From contig NZ_JOAI01000073.1 in NCBI RefSeq assembly GCF_000717715.1, forward strand, positions 1-22,240: a DNA stretch of 22,240 nt, in the 5' to 3' direction. Source of the stretch: Streptomyces sp. NRRL B-24484 (GTDB taxonomy: Bacteria > Actinomycetota > Actinomycetes > Streptomycetales > Streptomycetaceae). A program made the translations under genes and the position numbers. Within the stretch, counting starts at the first letter, position 1; each line of letters opens with the position of its first letter. This document shows, piece by piece, positions 1 to 5,354 of the stretch. The notes beneath the pieces are model-generated. The model did not search any database, was not told where the DNA came from, and worked only from the letters and a program-made list of their open reading frames with translations.

Positions 1-94
1 AGTCGGGCACGCAGTCGGGCGGACTGATCTCCCGTCAGGCTCGGTGCTCCGCAGCGATTCCCGCAGCACATCGGCCTCATAAGGGGTAATGGCG

Positions 95-148
95 TGATAT
101 AGTTTTCTTGTTGGTCGGGGTGGCACTCCGAGCAACACCCTTCGAACC
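95..148 (+). promoter_or_regulatory. Leader element 1: promoter, UGGCA hairpin, TTCGAACC box
   Basis: Extended -10 TGATATAGT lies at 95-103, with GGG at 83-85 exactly 12 nt before the hexamer. The predicted transcript start is near 110, at the base of a two-part hairpin: TGTTG (109-113) pairs with CAACA (133-137), and CGGGG (116-120) with CTCCG (126-130, one G-U pair), around loop TGGCA (121-125). The box CCCTTCGAACC is at 138-148. It precedes the gene at 171. The element is inferred from repetition across the window; I know no named family for it. Confidence 0.65.
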
Positions 149-170
149 GTCCCCGAAAGAGGGAGAAGAT

Positions 171-440
171 ATGGACTTCCCGCCCGAGCTCCTGGTCGAG
201 GCACTGACCCTGGAGGCCGAGCTTCAGTCGAAGCTCAAGGATGCGGCGGACCTCACAAGCCGGCGAAATCGCCTCCTGTACGAGGCGTGGCAGCGCGTCA
301 AGGACTCCCGCGCGGTCGCCGCGCACATGCCCCGAACGGTCAACAAGAAGACCGTTGAAAAGGCGGTGCGCGAGTTCGCTCCCCCGGTGGGCTGGGATGT
401 TCTGGAGCTGGATCTGGAAATTACGGTCATCTCCAGCTGA
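171..440 (+). CDS. Small hypothetical protein, helical
   Basis: This 89-residue protein starts at the ATG at 171, which follows a GGGAG ribosome binding site at about 161-165. An upstream in-frame start at 108 would run through the leader hairpin and is unlikely. The sequence is predicted to be mostly alpha-helical: an acidic N-terminal helix, a basic middle (SRRNRLLYEAWQRVK) and an NKKTVEKAVREF stretch. The final 20 residues look beta-like. I recognise no domain. It is first in a transcription unit with the gene at 522, which has the same hairpin-plus-box leader but no promoter. Function unknown. Confidence 0.75.
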   Translation: MDFPPELLVEALTLEAELQSKLKDAADLTSRRNRLLYEAWQRVKDSRAVAAHMPRTVNKKTVEKAVREFAPPVGWDVLELDLEITVISS

Positions 441-449
441 CAAAGTCCC

Positions 450-497
450 GCAGTGCGGCGGATGGCACCGCCGCACTGCACACCATCCCTTCGAATC
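450..497 (+). promoter_or_regulatory. Leader element 2 (promoterless): ATGGCA hairpin and TTCGAATC box
   Basis: A perfect 12-bp stem, GCAGTGCGGCGG (450-461) with CCGCCGCACTGC (468-479), closes loop ATGGCA (462-467). The box variant CCCTTCGAATC is at 487-497. It begins 10 nt after the stop codon at 440 and has no -10 motif, so it could act both as a terminator-like hairpin for the first gene and as leader for the gene at 522. Confidence 0.65.
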
Positions 498-521
498 AAC
501 CAGAAAAATCAAGGAGTCCAG

Positions 522-866
522 ATGAACGACAAGACCGAGTTCGATTTCGTGTTCATCAGCGCCGTTCGCGGAGTCGGCGAGCAGGTCGAGAAGGTAATCC
601 CCGGTTCGTCTTCCTGGCTGGTCCTGGTCGCCAGCCAGTCCGACGGGTACCACGAGATGCTCGAATTCTGGAGCGTCACCCGGGCGGAGCTCAACGGATT
701 CGACCTCAGCCGCGCCGGAAAGCGCAAGGCACAGCAGGTGGCAAGGGCGCGTGAGGTGTTCTCGCTGCTGATTTCAGCGGTGCGGTTCGCGGAGGCTGGG
801 GACATGTCGGTGGCGCTGGGTTTCATTCACCGGGCGTGGAAGCGTGGGTGGGCTGGCGTGCGCTAG
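522..866 (+). CDS. Hypothetical protein
   Basis: This 114-residue protein starts at ATG 522, 5 nt after an AAGGAG ribosome binding site (511-516). The longer frame from 453 would translate the leader hairpin. The N-terminal half looks like an alternating beta/alpha domain (FDFVFISAVRGVGEQ, then SSWLVLVAS). The C-terminal half is helical and basic (RAGKRKAQQVARAREV...) and ends in KRGWAGVR. No signal peptide or clear membrane segment is seen, and I recognise no family. It is second in the unit that starts at leader 1. The next promoter begins about 5 nt after its stop codon. Confidence 0.75.
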   Translation: MNDKTEFDFVFISAVRGVGEQVEKVIPGSSSWLVLVASQSDGYHEMLEFWSVTRAELNGFDLSRAGKRKAQQVARAREVFSLLISAVRFAEAGDMSVALGFIHRAWKRGWAGVR

Positions 867-881
867 CGCAGGCTTAAGGCG

Positions 882-935
882 TGATATGGTTGTCTTGTTG
901 CCGGGGGGTGGCTCCCCCGGCAACACCTTCGAATC
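882..935 (+). promoter_or_regulatory. Leader element 3: promoter, long perfect hairpin, TTCGAATC box
   Basis: The extended -10 is TGATATGGT (882-890), with GG at 871-872 at the same 12-nt distance as other copies. A perfect 12-bp stem, TGTTGCCGGGGG (896-907) with CCCCCGGCAACA (914-925), closes loop GTGGCT (908-913). The box variant CCTTCGAATC is at 926-935. The outer TGTTG/CAACA pairing matches leader 1. It drives the gene at 965. Confidence 0.65.
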
Positions 936-964
936 AATCCGCCCACCGATGAGAGGCAGTCAAC

Positions 965-1195
965 ATGATCCAGCTCTTCCGAAAGCAGCGCCGCACGGTG
1001 AAGGTGCCCGCCGAGGTCGCGGACCGATTCGGCGAGGCGTTCGGTCAGATTGCGGCCGGTGATATCGCCGAGCTCCTGACGTGCGGTGAGCTCAACGCCC
1101 TGGCGGACGTCATGAGGTCCCTCGGGTACCCGGGGCGCGCGGAAATGTGGACCGAGGCTCACGCGCAGGGCGACGCGGAAGGCGACTCGCACTGA
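965..1195 (+). CDS. Small acidic hypothetical protein
   Basis: The 76-residue product starts at ATG 965, preceded by a GAGAGGCAG ribosome binding site. Its N-terminus is basic (MIQLFRKQRRTVKVP). The remainder is acidic and helical, with CGELNALADVM and a W-x-E-A-H-A stretch, ending in a Gly/Asp/Ser-rich tail. The CGE-x-D/N-ALA ... W-x-EAHA pattern resembles small uncharacterised proteins I recall from actinobacterial phages and plasmids, without a known role. It is a single-gene unit with its own leader and a strong terminator hairpin immediately downstream. Confidence 0.7.
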   Translation: MIQLFRKQRRTVKVPAEVADRFGEAFGQIAAGDIAELLTCGELNALADVMRSLGYPGRAEMWTEAHAQGDAEGDSH

Positions 1196-1200
1196 CCGCA

Positions 1201-1230
1201 CCGGGGCCCGGCAGGTGCGCCGGGCCCCGG
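1201..1230 (+). terminator. Rho-independent-like hairpin after the gene at 965
   Basis: A perfect 12-bp GC stem, CCGGGGCCCGGC (1201-1212) with GCCGGGCCCCGG (1219-1230), has loop AGGTGC and starts 6 nt after the stop codon. There is no U-tract, as is common in Streptomyces. It is followed directly by CATTCGAACC (1231-1240), a copy of the leader box with no gene attached. Confidence 0.7.
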
Positions 1231-1240
1231 CATTCGAACC

Positions 1241-1436
1241 GGCTGCGGCTGGCCAACGCCGTTTCGGGCCAAGGCCGACCGCATCATTCACGATCGCGAT
1301 TAGCTCGGCGAGTTGGGCTCTCTTCGGAATTTCGTGATTCTGTGAGGCAACTCGTCAACGCCTTGAGGGATGGCGCCTCTTGTCGCCCGATAGCTGATAT
1401 TTCGAGCGACACGCGCCCCACGTCATGGCTTTTTCG
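1241..1436. other. Long intergenic stretch, less GC-rich, no gene seen
   Basis: Together with its flanks this is the longest gap in the window (1196-1511). No frame has convincing coding character or a ribosome binding site. The stretch from about 1280 to 1440 is clearly poorer in G+C than its surroundings, with motifs such as GGAATTTCGTGATTCTGTG and GATATTTCGAGCG. It may hold regulatory sites for the promoter at 1437, or be a decayed gene. Confidence 0.4.
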
Positions 1437-1491
1437 TGGTATAGTTCTCTTGTTGGCAGGGGGTGGCTCCCCCGGCCGACACCCTTCGAAC
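1437..1491 (+). promoter_or_regulatory. Leader element 4: promoter, two-part hairpin, TTCGAAC box
   Basis: The extended -10 is TGGTATAGT (1437-1445). TGTTGGC (1451-1457) pairs with GCCGACA (1475-1481, one U-G pair) and GGGGG (1459-1463) with CCCCC (1469-1473), around loop TGGCT. CCCTTCGAAC is at 1482-1491. It precedes the gene at 1512. The outer-stem changes relative to leaders 1 and 3 are compensatory. Confidence 0.65.
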
Positions 1492-1511
1492 TCTCCAAAG
1501 GAGTGATCTAC

Positions 1512-1928
1512 ATGAGTCTGTCGGAGATCTTCGGTAGCGCGGTGCACGCGGTGACGCGGGCCGAGGCGTTGGAGTCCGGCGCCCTGGTGGCGGCTGACTC
1601 TCAGTTGGCCAGGGAGGCCGGCTGGCGCTGGCCGGTGGCCCTCACCGCCGCCGCGTGGACCGACTGCGTCGCGTGGGACGCGGAAGCCGAGGCCCGCCAC
1701 GGGGGCTACGGGCAGTCCGAGACCGGCCGCCTGTGGGACGTGCTGTTCCTCGCCTTCCTCGCCGCCCGCCGGACCAACCCCGGGCACCGGTCGGTGAGGT
1801 TCGAGGTGCTGCGCATCCGGGCAACCGGGGTGACCGGGCGGGCCAGCACGGCGCGACTGGCAGTGTTCTGCGGCCCCGGGGACAGCGGGGAGCCCGTGAT
1901 CACGATCATGCAGGCCGACGAGGACTGA
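1512..1928 (+). CDS. DUF6573 family protein
   Basis: The 138-residue product starts at ATG 1512 after AAGGAG (1498-1503). The sequence follows the pattern I associate with DUF6573, a family found on actinobacterial plasmids, phages and integrative elements: an N-terminal TRAEALESGALV segment, then AREAGWRWPVALT, AWTDCVAW, SGRLWDVLF, and a C-terminal FCGPGDSGEPVITIM followed by an acidic end. The length is normal for the family. No biochemical function is established to my knowledge. It heads a two-gene unit with the gene at 2037. The assignment rests on recalled sequence pattern, not on a search. Confidence 0.8.
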   Translation: MSLSEIFGSAVHAVTRAEALESGALVAADSQLAREAGWRWPVALTAAAWTDCVAWDAEAEARHGGYGQSETGRLWDVLFLAFLAARRTNPGHRSVRFEVLRIRATGVTGRASTARLAVFCGPGDSGEPVITIMQADED

Positions 1929-1934
1929 CGAGCA

Positions 1935-1960
1935 GCCGGGCGGCGGATTCGCCGCCCGGC
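1935..1960 (+). terminator. Hairpin after the DUF6573 gene
   Basis: GCCGGGCGGCG (1935-1945) pairs perfectly with CGCCGCCCGGC (1950-1960) around loop GATT, starting 6 nt after the stop codon. There is no U-tract. Confidence 0.65.
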
Positions 1961-1979
1961 CCAGCCTTGCCAATCAGCT

Positions 1980-2019
1980 ACGGGTCGGGGGTGGCACCCC
2001 GGCCCGTGCCCTTCGAACC
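1980..2019 (+). promoter_or_regulatory. Leader element 5 (promoterless): GTGGCA hairpin and TTCGAACC box
   Basis: ACGGG (1980-1984) pairs with CCCGT (2003-2007) and GGGG (1987-1990) with CCCC (1997-2000), around loop GTGGCA. CCCTTCGAACC is at 2009-2019. No -10 motif is present. It follows a separate terminator-like hairpin and precedes the GTG-start gene at 2037. Confidence 0.6.
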
Positions 2020-2036
2020 CAACTCAGGAGCACCAG

Positions 2037-2357
2037 GTGGAGAACACCAACCGACAGGCCCGCACCGACGCCGAGGCGACCGAGATGCTGCCCGCCGTTC
2101 CCGACGGCCGGGTCGGCTGCGACGACGGATGGGACTGGATGGAAGCCCTTTCGGACGGCTGGCACGCGGTGGCCGGGCTGAAGGACGGCACGCTTGTGGG
2201 GGAGTGGCCGCTCTACATCGTGGCCATCTACGCGGATCCCCACCGCAGCGTGTACGGGCTGGCCGTCTGCATCGAGGGTGACGTCACGGTTCAGGGATTC
2301 ACCGACCGCAACGACCGCACCCGCGCACTGAAGACCCACATCCTCGACGAGGACTGA
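2037..2357 (+). CDS. Hypothetical protein
   Basis: The 106-residue product starts at GTG 2037, 6 nt after CAGGAG (2025-2030). No ATG fits better, and the GTG is placed as in the neighbouring genes. The N-terminus is polar (residues 1-25), followed by a compact region with several Trp (DDGWDWMEALSDGWHAVAG) and a beta-rich C-terminal part (PLYIVAIYADPHRSVYGLAVCIEGDVTV). The acidic end is DED. No known family is recognised. It shares a unit with the DUF6573 gene and is closed by a very strong hairpin. Confidence 0.75.
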   Translation: MENTNRQARTDAEATEMLPAVPDGRVGCDDGWDWMEALSDGWHAVAGLKDGTLVGEWPLYIVAIYADPHRSVYGLAVCIEGDVTVQGFTDRNDRTRALKTHILDED

Positions 2358-2362
2358 CATCT

Positions 2363-2403
2363 CGGCTGTCTGCTGCGCCCTGGCAGGGCGCAGCAGACAG
2401 CCG
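2363..2403 (+). terminator. 18-bp perfect hairpin with TGGCA loop
   Basis: The 18-nt arm at 2363-2380 pairs perfectly with 2386-2403 around loop TGGCA (2381-2385), 5 nt after the stop codon. The loop is identical to that of the leader elements, although no TTCGAACC box follows. It is the strongest predicted hairpin in this part of the window and presumably terminates the unit. Confidence 0.75.
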
Positions 2404-2503
2404 GTGTCGGTTCGTCCGTCGAGGCGGTGGGCCGGCCGGGGGCAGGTTGAGCGGTGACGCGGCGGGAGAATCGGCGGCTGTGTGGACTCGAAGGCATTTT
2501 GCG

Positions 2504-2558
2504 TGGTATTGTTTTCTTGTTGGCAGGGGGTGGCACCCCGGCCGACGCCCTTCGAGCC
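2504..2558 (+). promoter_or_regulatory. Leader element 6: promoter, hairpin, TTCGAGCC box
   Basis: The extended -10 is TGGTATTGT (2504-2512), with GG at 2493-2494. TGTTGGC (2518-2524) pairs with GCCGACG (2541-2547) using two G-U pairs, and GGGG with CCCC, around loop GTGGCA (2530-2535). The box variant CCCTTCGAGCC is at 2548-2558. It drives the gene at 2580. Confidence 0.65.
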
Positions 2559-2579
2559 CATCGACCGACGGAGACCTTC

Positions 2580-2786
2580 ATGGCTCGCACCGACAACACC
2601 CGCCCCATCCGCATGGTTCGCGAGGACCGCCCCTACTTGGGCTACGCCGCGATGTCCGGGCGCCGCCGCAAGGGGGCGCAGCGGTCGGCCCACAAGCAGG
2701 ACCGCCAGGCGCTGCGGCGGGCGCTGCGGATCGGCGGCGAGCCGCCGCGCCCGCAGCGCCGCCGGGTGAACTGGGACCTGTTCTGA
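2580..2786 (+). CDS. Small very basic protein ending in NWDLF
   Basis: The 68-residue product starts at ATG 2580 with GGAG 6-9 nt upstream. It is rich in Arg and Lys (SGRRRKGAQRSAHKQDRQALRRALR), which suggests nucleic-acid binding. The extreme C-terminus, VNWDLF, resembles the short hydrophobic peptides that bind the bacterial sliding clamp, and other small proteins in the window end similarly (-HLF at 7674, -TLF at 20720). This is only a resemblance. It is a single-gene unit with its own promoter and terminator. No family recognised. Confidence 0.7.
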   Translation: MARTDNTRPIRMVREDRPYLGYAAMSGRRRKGAQRSAHKQDRQALRRALRIGGEPPRPQRRRVNWDLF

Positions 2787-2791
2787 CAGGC

Positions 2792-2825
2792 GACCCGGGG
2801 CGGTGCGAGCGCGCCGCCCCGGGTC
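2792..2825 (+). terminator. Hairpin after the gene at 2580
   Basis: GACCCGGGGCGG (2792-2803) pairs perfectly with CCGCCCCGGGTC (2814-2825) around a 10-nt loop, starting 6 nt after the stop codon. Confidence 0.7.
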
Positions 2826-2875
2826 CGTCCCGCCCGCCGGGGAAAGGCGATATCCCGCCCAATAGGCTTTAACCG

Positions 2876-2930
2876 CGACAGCATTCTCTTGTTGGAGCAG
2901 GGGTGGCACCCTGCTCCGCCCCTTCGAACC
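2876..2930 (+). promoter_or_regulatory. Leader element 7: degenerate promoter, hairpin, TTCGAACC box
   Basis: The TCTCTTGTTGG tract and upstream AGGCTTTAA are kept, but the -10 position reads CAGCAT (2879-2884), a poor hexamer. The hairpin GGAGCAGGG (2894-2902) with CCCTGCTCC (2909-2917) is perfect, with loop GTGGCA. CCCCTTCGAACC is at 2919-2930. It precedes the gene at 2951. The promoter is either weak or needs an activator. Confidence 0.55.
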
Positions 2931-2950
2931 AACCGCAAGGAGACAGGCAC

Positions 2951-3427
2951 ATGACCGCTCAGTCCAGCAGCGCCCGCGCCATCCTCGGCCCGCTGTTCGT
3001 AGTGAAGGGGCACGACGCCGAGACGCGGCTGCGCCGCTCGGTCAGCATCGAAGGCGGGGGATTCGTGCTCGACAGGCTGCACTGCGAGACGCTGCCCGCC
3101 GAGCAGGTGCAGATCCGCTACCCGGCCCACCTCGGGGGCCAGCCGCTGCTCACCGTGACCCCGCTGGACCTGGAGTGGCGCACCCTCAGCCGGGAGCAGG
3201 CCGCCGAGACCGCCGCCCAGCTCGCGGGCACCTGGTGGAGCACCGTCCCCGGCAGCCACTCCCTGACCCAGGAGAGCGCCACCGCCTACGAGCTGGGCCA
3301 GATGGTGAGCCTGCTCGCCGCCGAGGGTGGCCCCGTCGCCATCAGCAAGCACGTGGTGGGCCTGGTCTACCTGGACGAGCCGTGGATGTTCGTCGCGGAC
3401 GACACCCCCGCCGCCTGGAACGGCTGA
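2951..3427 (+). CDS. Hypothetical protein
   Basis: The 158-residue product starts at ATG 2951, about 8 nt after AAGGAG. The sequence looks like a soluble alpha/beta protein: beta-like segments (GPLFVVKGHD, GGFVLDRLHCE, QPLLTVTPLDLEW), a helical stretch (REQAAETAAQLAG), then a second helix-strand pair (ELGQMVSLLAAEGG and VVGLVYLDEPWMFVAD). No motif, signal peptide or membrane segment is recognised. It is followed by a strong terminator. The weak -10 of its leader suggests low or conditional expression. Confidence 0.75.
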   Translation: MTAQSSSARAILGPLFVVKGHDAETRLRRSVSIEGGGFVLDRLHCETLPAEQVQIRYPAHLGGQPLLTVTPLDLEWRTLSREQAAETAAQLAGTWWSTVPGSHSLTQESATAYELGQMVSLLAAEGGPVAISKHVVGLVYLDEPWMFVADDTPAAWNG

Positions 3428-3432
3428 CCGCC

Positions 3433-3466
3433 CGGGTGGGGGCGGCACATTCGCCGCCCCCACCCG
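3433..3466 (+). terminator. 14-bp hairpin after the gene at 2951
   Basis: CGGGTGGGGGCGGC (3433-3446) pairs perfectly with GCCGCCCCCACCCG (3453-3466) around loop ACATTC, 5 nt after the stop codon. Confidence 0.75.
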
Positions 3467-3574
3467 CCGCACAGGCGCCAAAGCGGGCCGCCCGGACGAG
3501 GCACCGCATCGACGTTCGCAGCGCACATCCCACGGGCGAACCCGAGCAGCGCCGACGGGAGCCAGGCCGGCCGA

Positions 3575-3632
3575 CAGCCAGCCAGCCGGCTAGCCAGCCA
3601 AGGGCGGGCGCCCGGCCGCGCCCCTTCGAAAA
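3575..3632 (+). promoter_or_regulatory. Degenerate leader region with AGCC repeats and a TTCGAAAA box
   Basis: The stretch 3575-3600 is built of short AGCC repeats (a low-complexity CAGCCAGCC pattern). It is followed by a poor hairpin region and the box remnant CCCCTTCGAAAA (3621-3632). No -10 motif is seen. It sits where a leader would be expected for the gene at 3655, and appears eroded. Confidence 0.35.
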
Positions 3633-3654
3633 CTCACCGAGGAGACAGGAAGCC

Positions 3655-3921
3655 ATGGCACGCTTCGTCAAGAGAGACCGTTCCGGCCGGACGCGGGCAC
3701 AGGTACACCACCTGGAGGTGGGCGACGTCTTGCTGTTCGGTGGCCGCAAGGCGATCACGTCGATCGCGCGGATCGAACACGCGGAACTGAACCCGGAATG
3801 GATGGCCGAAGCGCTGGCCTACGAGGGCTGGGACGCTTTCCGGATGGTGCTGGACGACGGCACGGTGAAGGACGTGCCCGCGTTCTGCTACTACTTCCTG
3901 GCCGCCGACCGGCCGCGCTGA
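3655..3921 (+). CDS. Small hypothetical protein, possible SH3-like fold
   Basis: The 88-residue product starts at ATG 3655 with GAGGAG/AGGAA upstream. The N-terminus is strongly basic (MARFVKRDRSGRTRAQ), followed by HHLEVGDVLLFGGRKAITSI, a pattern that suggests a small beta-barrel (a turn after VGDVLLFGG). A helix (NPEWMAEALAYEGWDAF) and a final strand pair (FRMVLDDGTVKDVPAF) follow. The V-G-D-x-(L/V) turn is common in nucleic-acid-binding small barrels, but that is a guess. No family recognised. It probably shares a unit with the genes at 2951 and 4006. Confidence 0.7.
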   Translation: MARFVKRDRSGRTRAQVHHLEVGDVLLFGGRKAITSIARIEHAELNPEWMAEALAYEGWDAFRMVLDDGTVKDVPAFCYYFLAADRPR

Positions 3922-3942
3922 CAGCGCCGTACTCGGCAGCCC

Positions 3943-3983
3943 GCCGGGCGGCGGATGGCACCGCCGCCCGGCCCCTTCGAACC
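3943..3983 (+). promoter_or_regulatory. Leader element 8 (promoterless): 12-bp ATGGCA hairpin and box
   Basis: The 5' arm 3943-3954 pairs perfectly with 3961-3972 around loop ATGGCA (3955-3960). CCCTTCGAACC is at 3973-3983, directly joined to the stem. There is no promoter. It precedes the gene at 4006 and could terminate the previous one. Confidence 0.65.
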
Positions 3984-4005
3984 ATCGACCACGGAAGGAA
4001 ACAGC

Positions 4006-4593
4006 ATGCTGACGACCAGCCAGGCCCGCCGGATGGCGCAGGACCGGGCCCCAGCCGGCTACCGGCTGCACACCCTGGCACGCGTACGTGCTGACCGCTT
4101 CACCGCCCTCTACGTCGACGAGCGGTTTCGCAGCCGCCGCGGCGAGGTCACCGAAGCCGGTGCCGCCGTCCACCGCACGGTGTACGGCCCGAAGTACCGG
4201 CGCAGCGACGGCGAACGCGAGACCCAGGTGGCGGCCCGTATCCGGGCCGACTACCGACAGGCCCGGACGCGGGGGGTAATCCCCGAAGATCTGCGGGTGT
4301 CGGTGCGCAGCGGGCGGGGACGGGGAATCGTGGTCGAGGTGTCCGGGCTGAGTGACCGGTTCCTGAACGAGGACCGGCGAGGCGGCGAGCAGTACGGGGC
4401 GCGTGCCGCGGGGCTGCTGCGGGTGCTGGAGGAGATCCGCGAGGCGTACCAGCGGGACGGGACCGACAGCGCGTCTGATCTGTTCCAACTGCGGTACGCC
4501 GGGTATGTGGTGCTGCTCAGCGAGGCGCAGCAGCGGCAGCGGGCGGAGGAGCGTGCGCAGGGGCGCCCGCCGGGGCCGAGGGTGGCCGGCTGA
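4006..4593 (+). CDS. LPD29-like domain protein (tentative)
   Basis: The 195-residue product starts at ATG 4006 after GGAAGGAA. The central part (about residues 70-115), with AARIRADYRQAR and then DLRVSVRSGRGRGIVVEV, follows the pattern of the large polyvalent protein-associated domain LPD29, in which an A-x-x-IR-x-(D/E)-(L/Y) helix precedes a hydrophobic-SVRS strand and a Gly-rich turn. Such domains occur in proteins of conjugative elements and phages, with unknown biochemical role. The C-terminal third is helical and charged and ends in a Gln/Arg/Glu-rich tail. No terminator is evident before the next promoter. The domain call comes from memory of the pattern and is uncertain. Confidence 0.55.
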   Translation: MLTTSQARRMAQDRAPAGYRLHTLARVRADRFTALYVDERFRSRRGEVTEAGAAVHRTVYGPKYRRSDGERETQVAARIRADYRQARTRGVIPEDLRVSVRSGRGRGIVVEVSGLSDRFLNEDRRGGEQYGARAAGLLRVLEEIREAYQRDGTDSASDLFQLRYAGYVVLLSEAQQRQRAEERAQGRPPGPRVAG

Positions 4594-4658
4594 GGCCGGG
4601 GCGGGCGGGAGTTCTTCGGGAATGAGGCTCATCCACACCCCAAGGCGGGGATTGCATG

Positions 4659-4714
4659 TGATATAGTTTTCTCGTTGGGGAGGGATGGCGCCCTGGCCGA
4701 CCCTTTTTCGAACC
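4659..4714 (+). promoter_or_regulatory. Leader element 9: promoter, hairpin, TTCGAACC box
   Basis: The extended -10 is TGATATAGT (4659-4667), with GGGG upstream at the usual distance. GTTGG (4674-4678) pairs with CCGAC (4697-4701), and AGGG (4681-4684) with CCCT (4691-4694), around loop ATGGCG. The box is CCCTTTTTCGAACC, with two or three extra T. It drives the genes at 4735, 5355 and 6959. Confidence 0.6.
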
Positions 4715-4734
4715 AGTCCACCGGGAGGAATCCG

Positions 4735-5262
4735 ATGCGCGCAATCACCCTTCACCCCGCGGCCGCCGAGGCCCTGGCCCCGCTCGCGTTCGGCGCCTTC
4801 ACCCCGACCGTGTGGCCCGACGGCGGCTACCTCGCTCTCTGGCTGCACACCGCCCCGTGGTGCTCCTGCCAGATCACGATCTCGCCGGACAACCTGGTCA
4901 ACGACGCGGACGCCCCGGCGGAGTTCACCCCGGCCGGCCCCTGGTCGTTCTCCGGATGCTTCGACGTCGCGACGAGCGAGGGCTGCGCCAACCCCGGCCA
5001 CTGGGGCAACCCCCTGACCGACAGCGGACACCCGACCCCCCACCACGCGTGGGCCGCCGCCCACGACGAGCACCGCGCCAAGTGCTTCGAGTTCCGCGAC
5101 TGCCTGGTCCAGTGCCTCAGCTGCGGGGACCTGCGCGGCCAGCACGGCCCCGGCGGCAGCCCGTTCGCGTGCGAGGACTTCACCCCGGGCACGGAGCTGG
5201 GCCGCGCCGACTGGGAGCACGAACGCCGCCGCCGCGGCCTGTACGTGCCCGACCCTCGCTGA
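4735..5262 (+). CDS. Cysteine-rich hypothetical protein, probable metal binding
   Basis: The 175-residue product starts at ATG 4735 after GGGAGGAA (about 4723-4730). It contains ten cysteines, grouped as CSC (about residues 43-45), two single Cys in GCF and GCAN, then KCFEFRDCLVQCLSCG and FACED near the C-terminus. With several His (HTAP, GHW, PHHAW, HDEH) this suggests one or two structural zinc sites. The N-terminal half has Trp- and Pro-rich beta-like segments. The end is basic. No named family is recognised. It is first in the unit that includes the ParB-like gene. Confidence 0.7.
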   Translation: MRAITLHPAAAEALAPLAFGAFTPTVWPDGGYLALWLHTAPWCSCQITISPDNLVNDADAPAEFTPAGPWSFSGCFDVATSEGCANPGHWGNPLTDSGHPTPHHAWAAAHDEHRAKCFEFRDCLVQCLSCGDLRGQHGPGGSPFACEDFTPGTELGRADWEHERRRRGLYVPDPR

Positions 5263-5273
5263 CACCCTCTACC

Positions 5274-5337
5274 GCCGGGCGGCGGATGGCACCGCCGCCC
5301 GGCCCGCACCGGCACCCGCCGCTGCGCCCTTCGGACC
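5274..5337 (+). promoter_or_regulatory. Leader element 10 (promoterless): 12-bp ATGGCA hairpin, TTCGGACC box
   Basis: GCCGGGCGGCGG (5274-5285) pairs perfectly with CCGCCGCCCGGC (5292-5303) around ATGGCA. The box variant CCCTTCGGACC lies farther away than usual, at 5327-5337. It starts 12 nt after the stop codon and precedes the ParB-like gene. Confidence 0.6.
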
Positions 5338-5354
5338 ATCACAAGGAAGGCATC

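Noticed and set aside
1..27. A possible tail of an upstream gene ending at TGA 25-27.
   Set aside because: Eight codons are too few to judge, and the other two frames look equally coding-like.
121..125. The UGGCA loop as a CsrA-type (A-N-GGA) binding site.
   Set aside because: The GGA core is absent and Streptomyces is not known to use CsrA.
138..148. The box CCCTTCGAACC looks like a tRNA T-loop (TTCGAAC).
   Set aside because: The flanking bases cannot pair as a T-stem on either strand, there is no acceptor, D or anticodon arm, and it repeats before protein genes.
95..148. Similarity in concept to the start-associated sequences of cluster K mycobacteriophages.
   Set aside because: Those elements have a different core sequence, as I recall it. 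Only the arrangement (repeat before many starts) is shared.
3575..3600. AGCC tandem repeats as possible replication iterons.
   Set aside because: The unit is only four bases, with no replication initiator gene or AT-rich region nearby.
4812..5354. An N-terminal extension of the ParB-like protein in the same frame.
   Set aside because: It overlaps the Cys-rich gene and crosses the leader hairpin; the extension is Arg/Pro low complexity and the ATG at 5355 has a good ribosome binding site.
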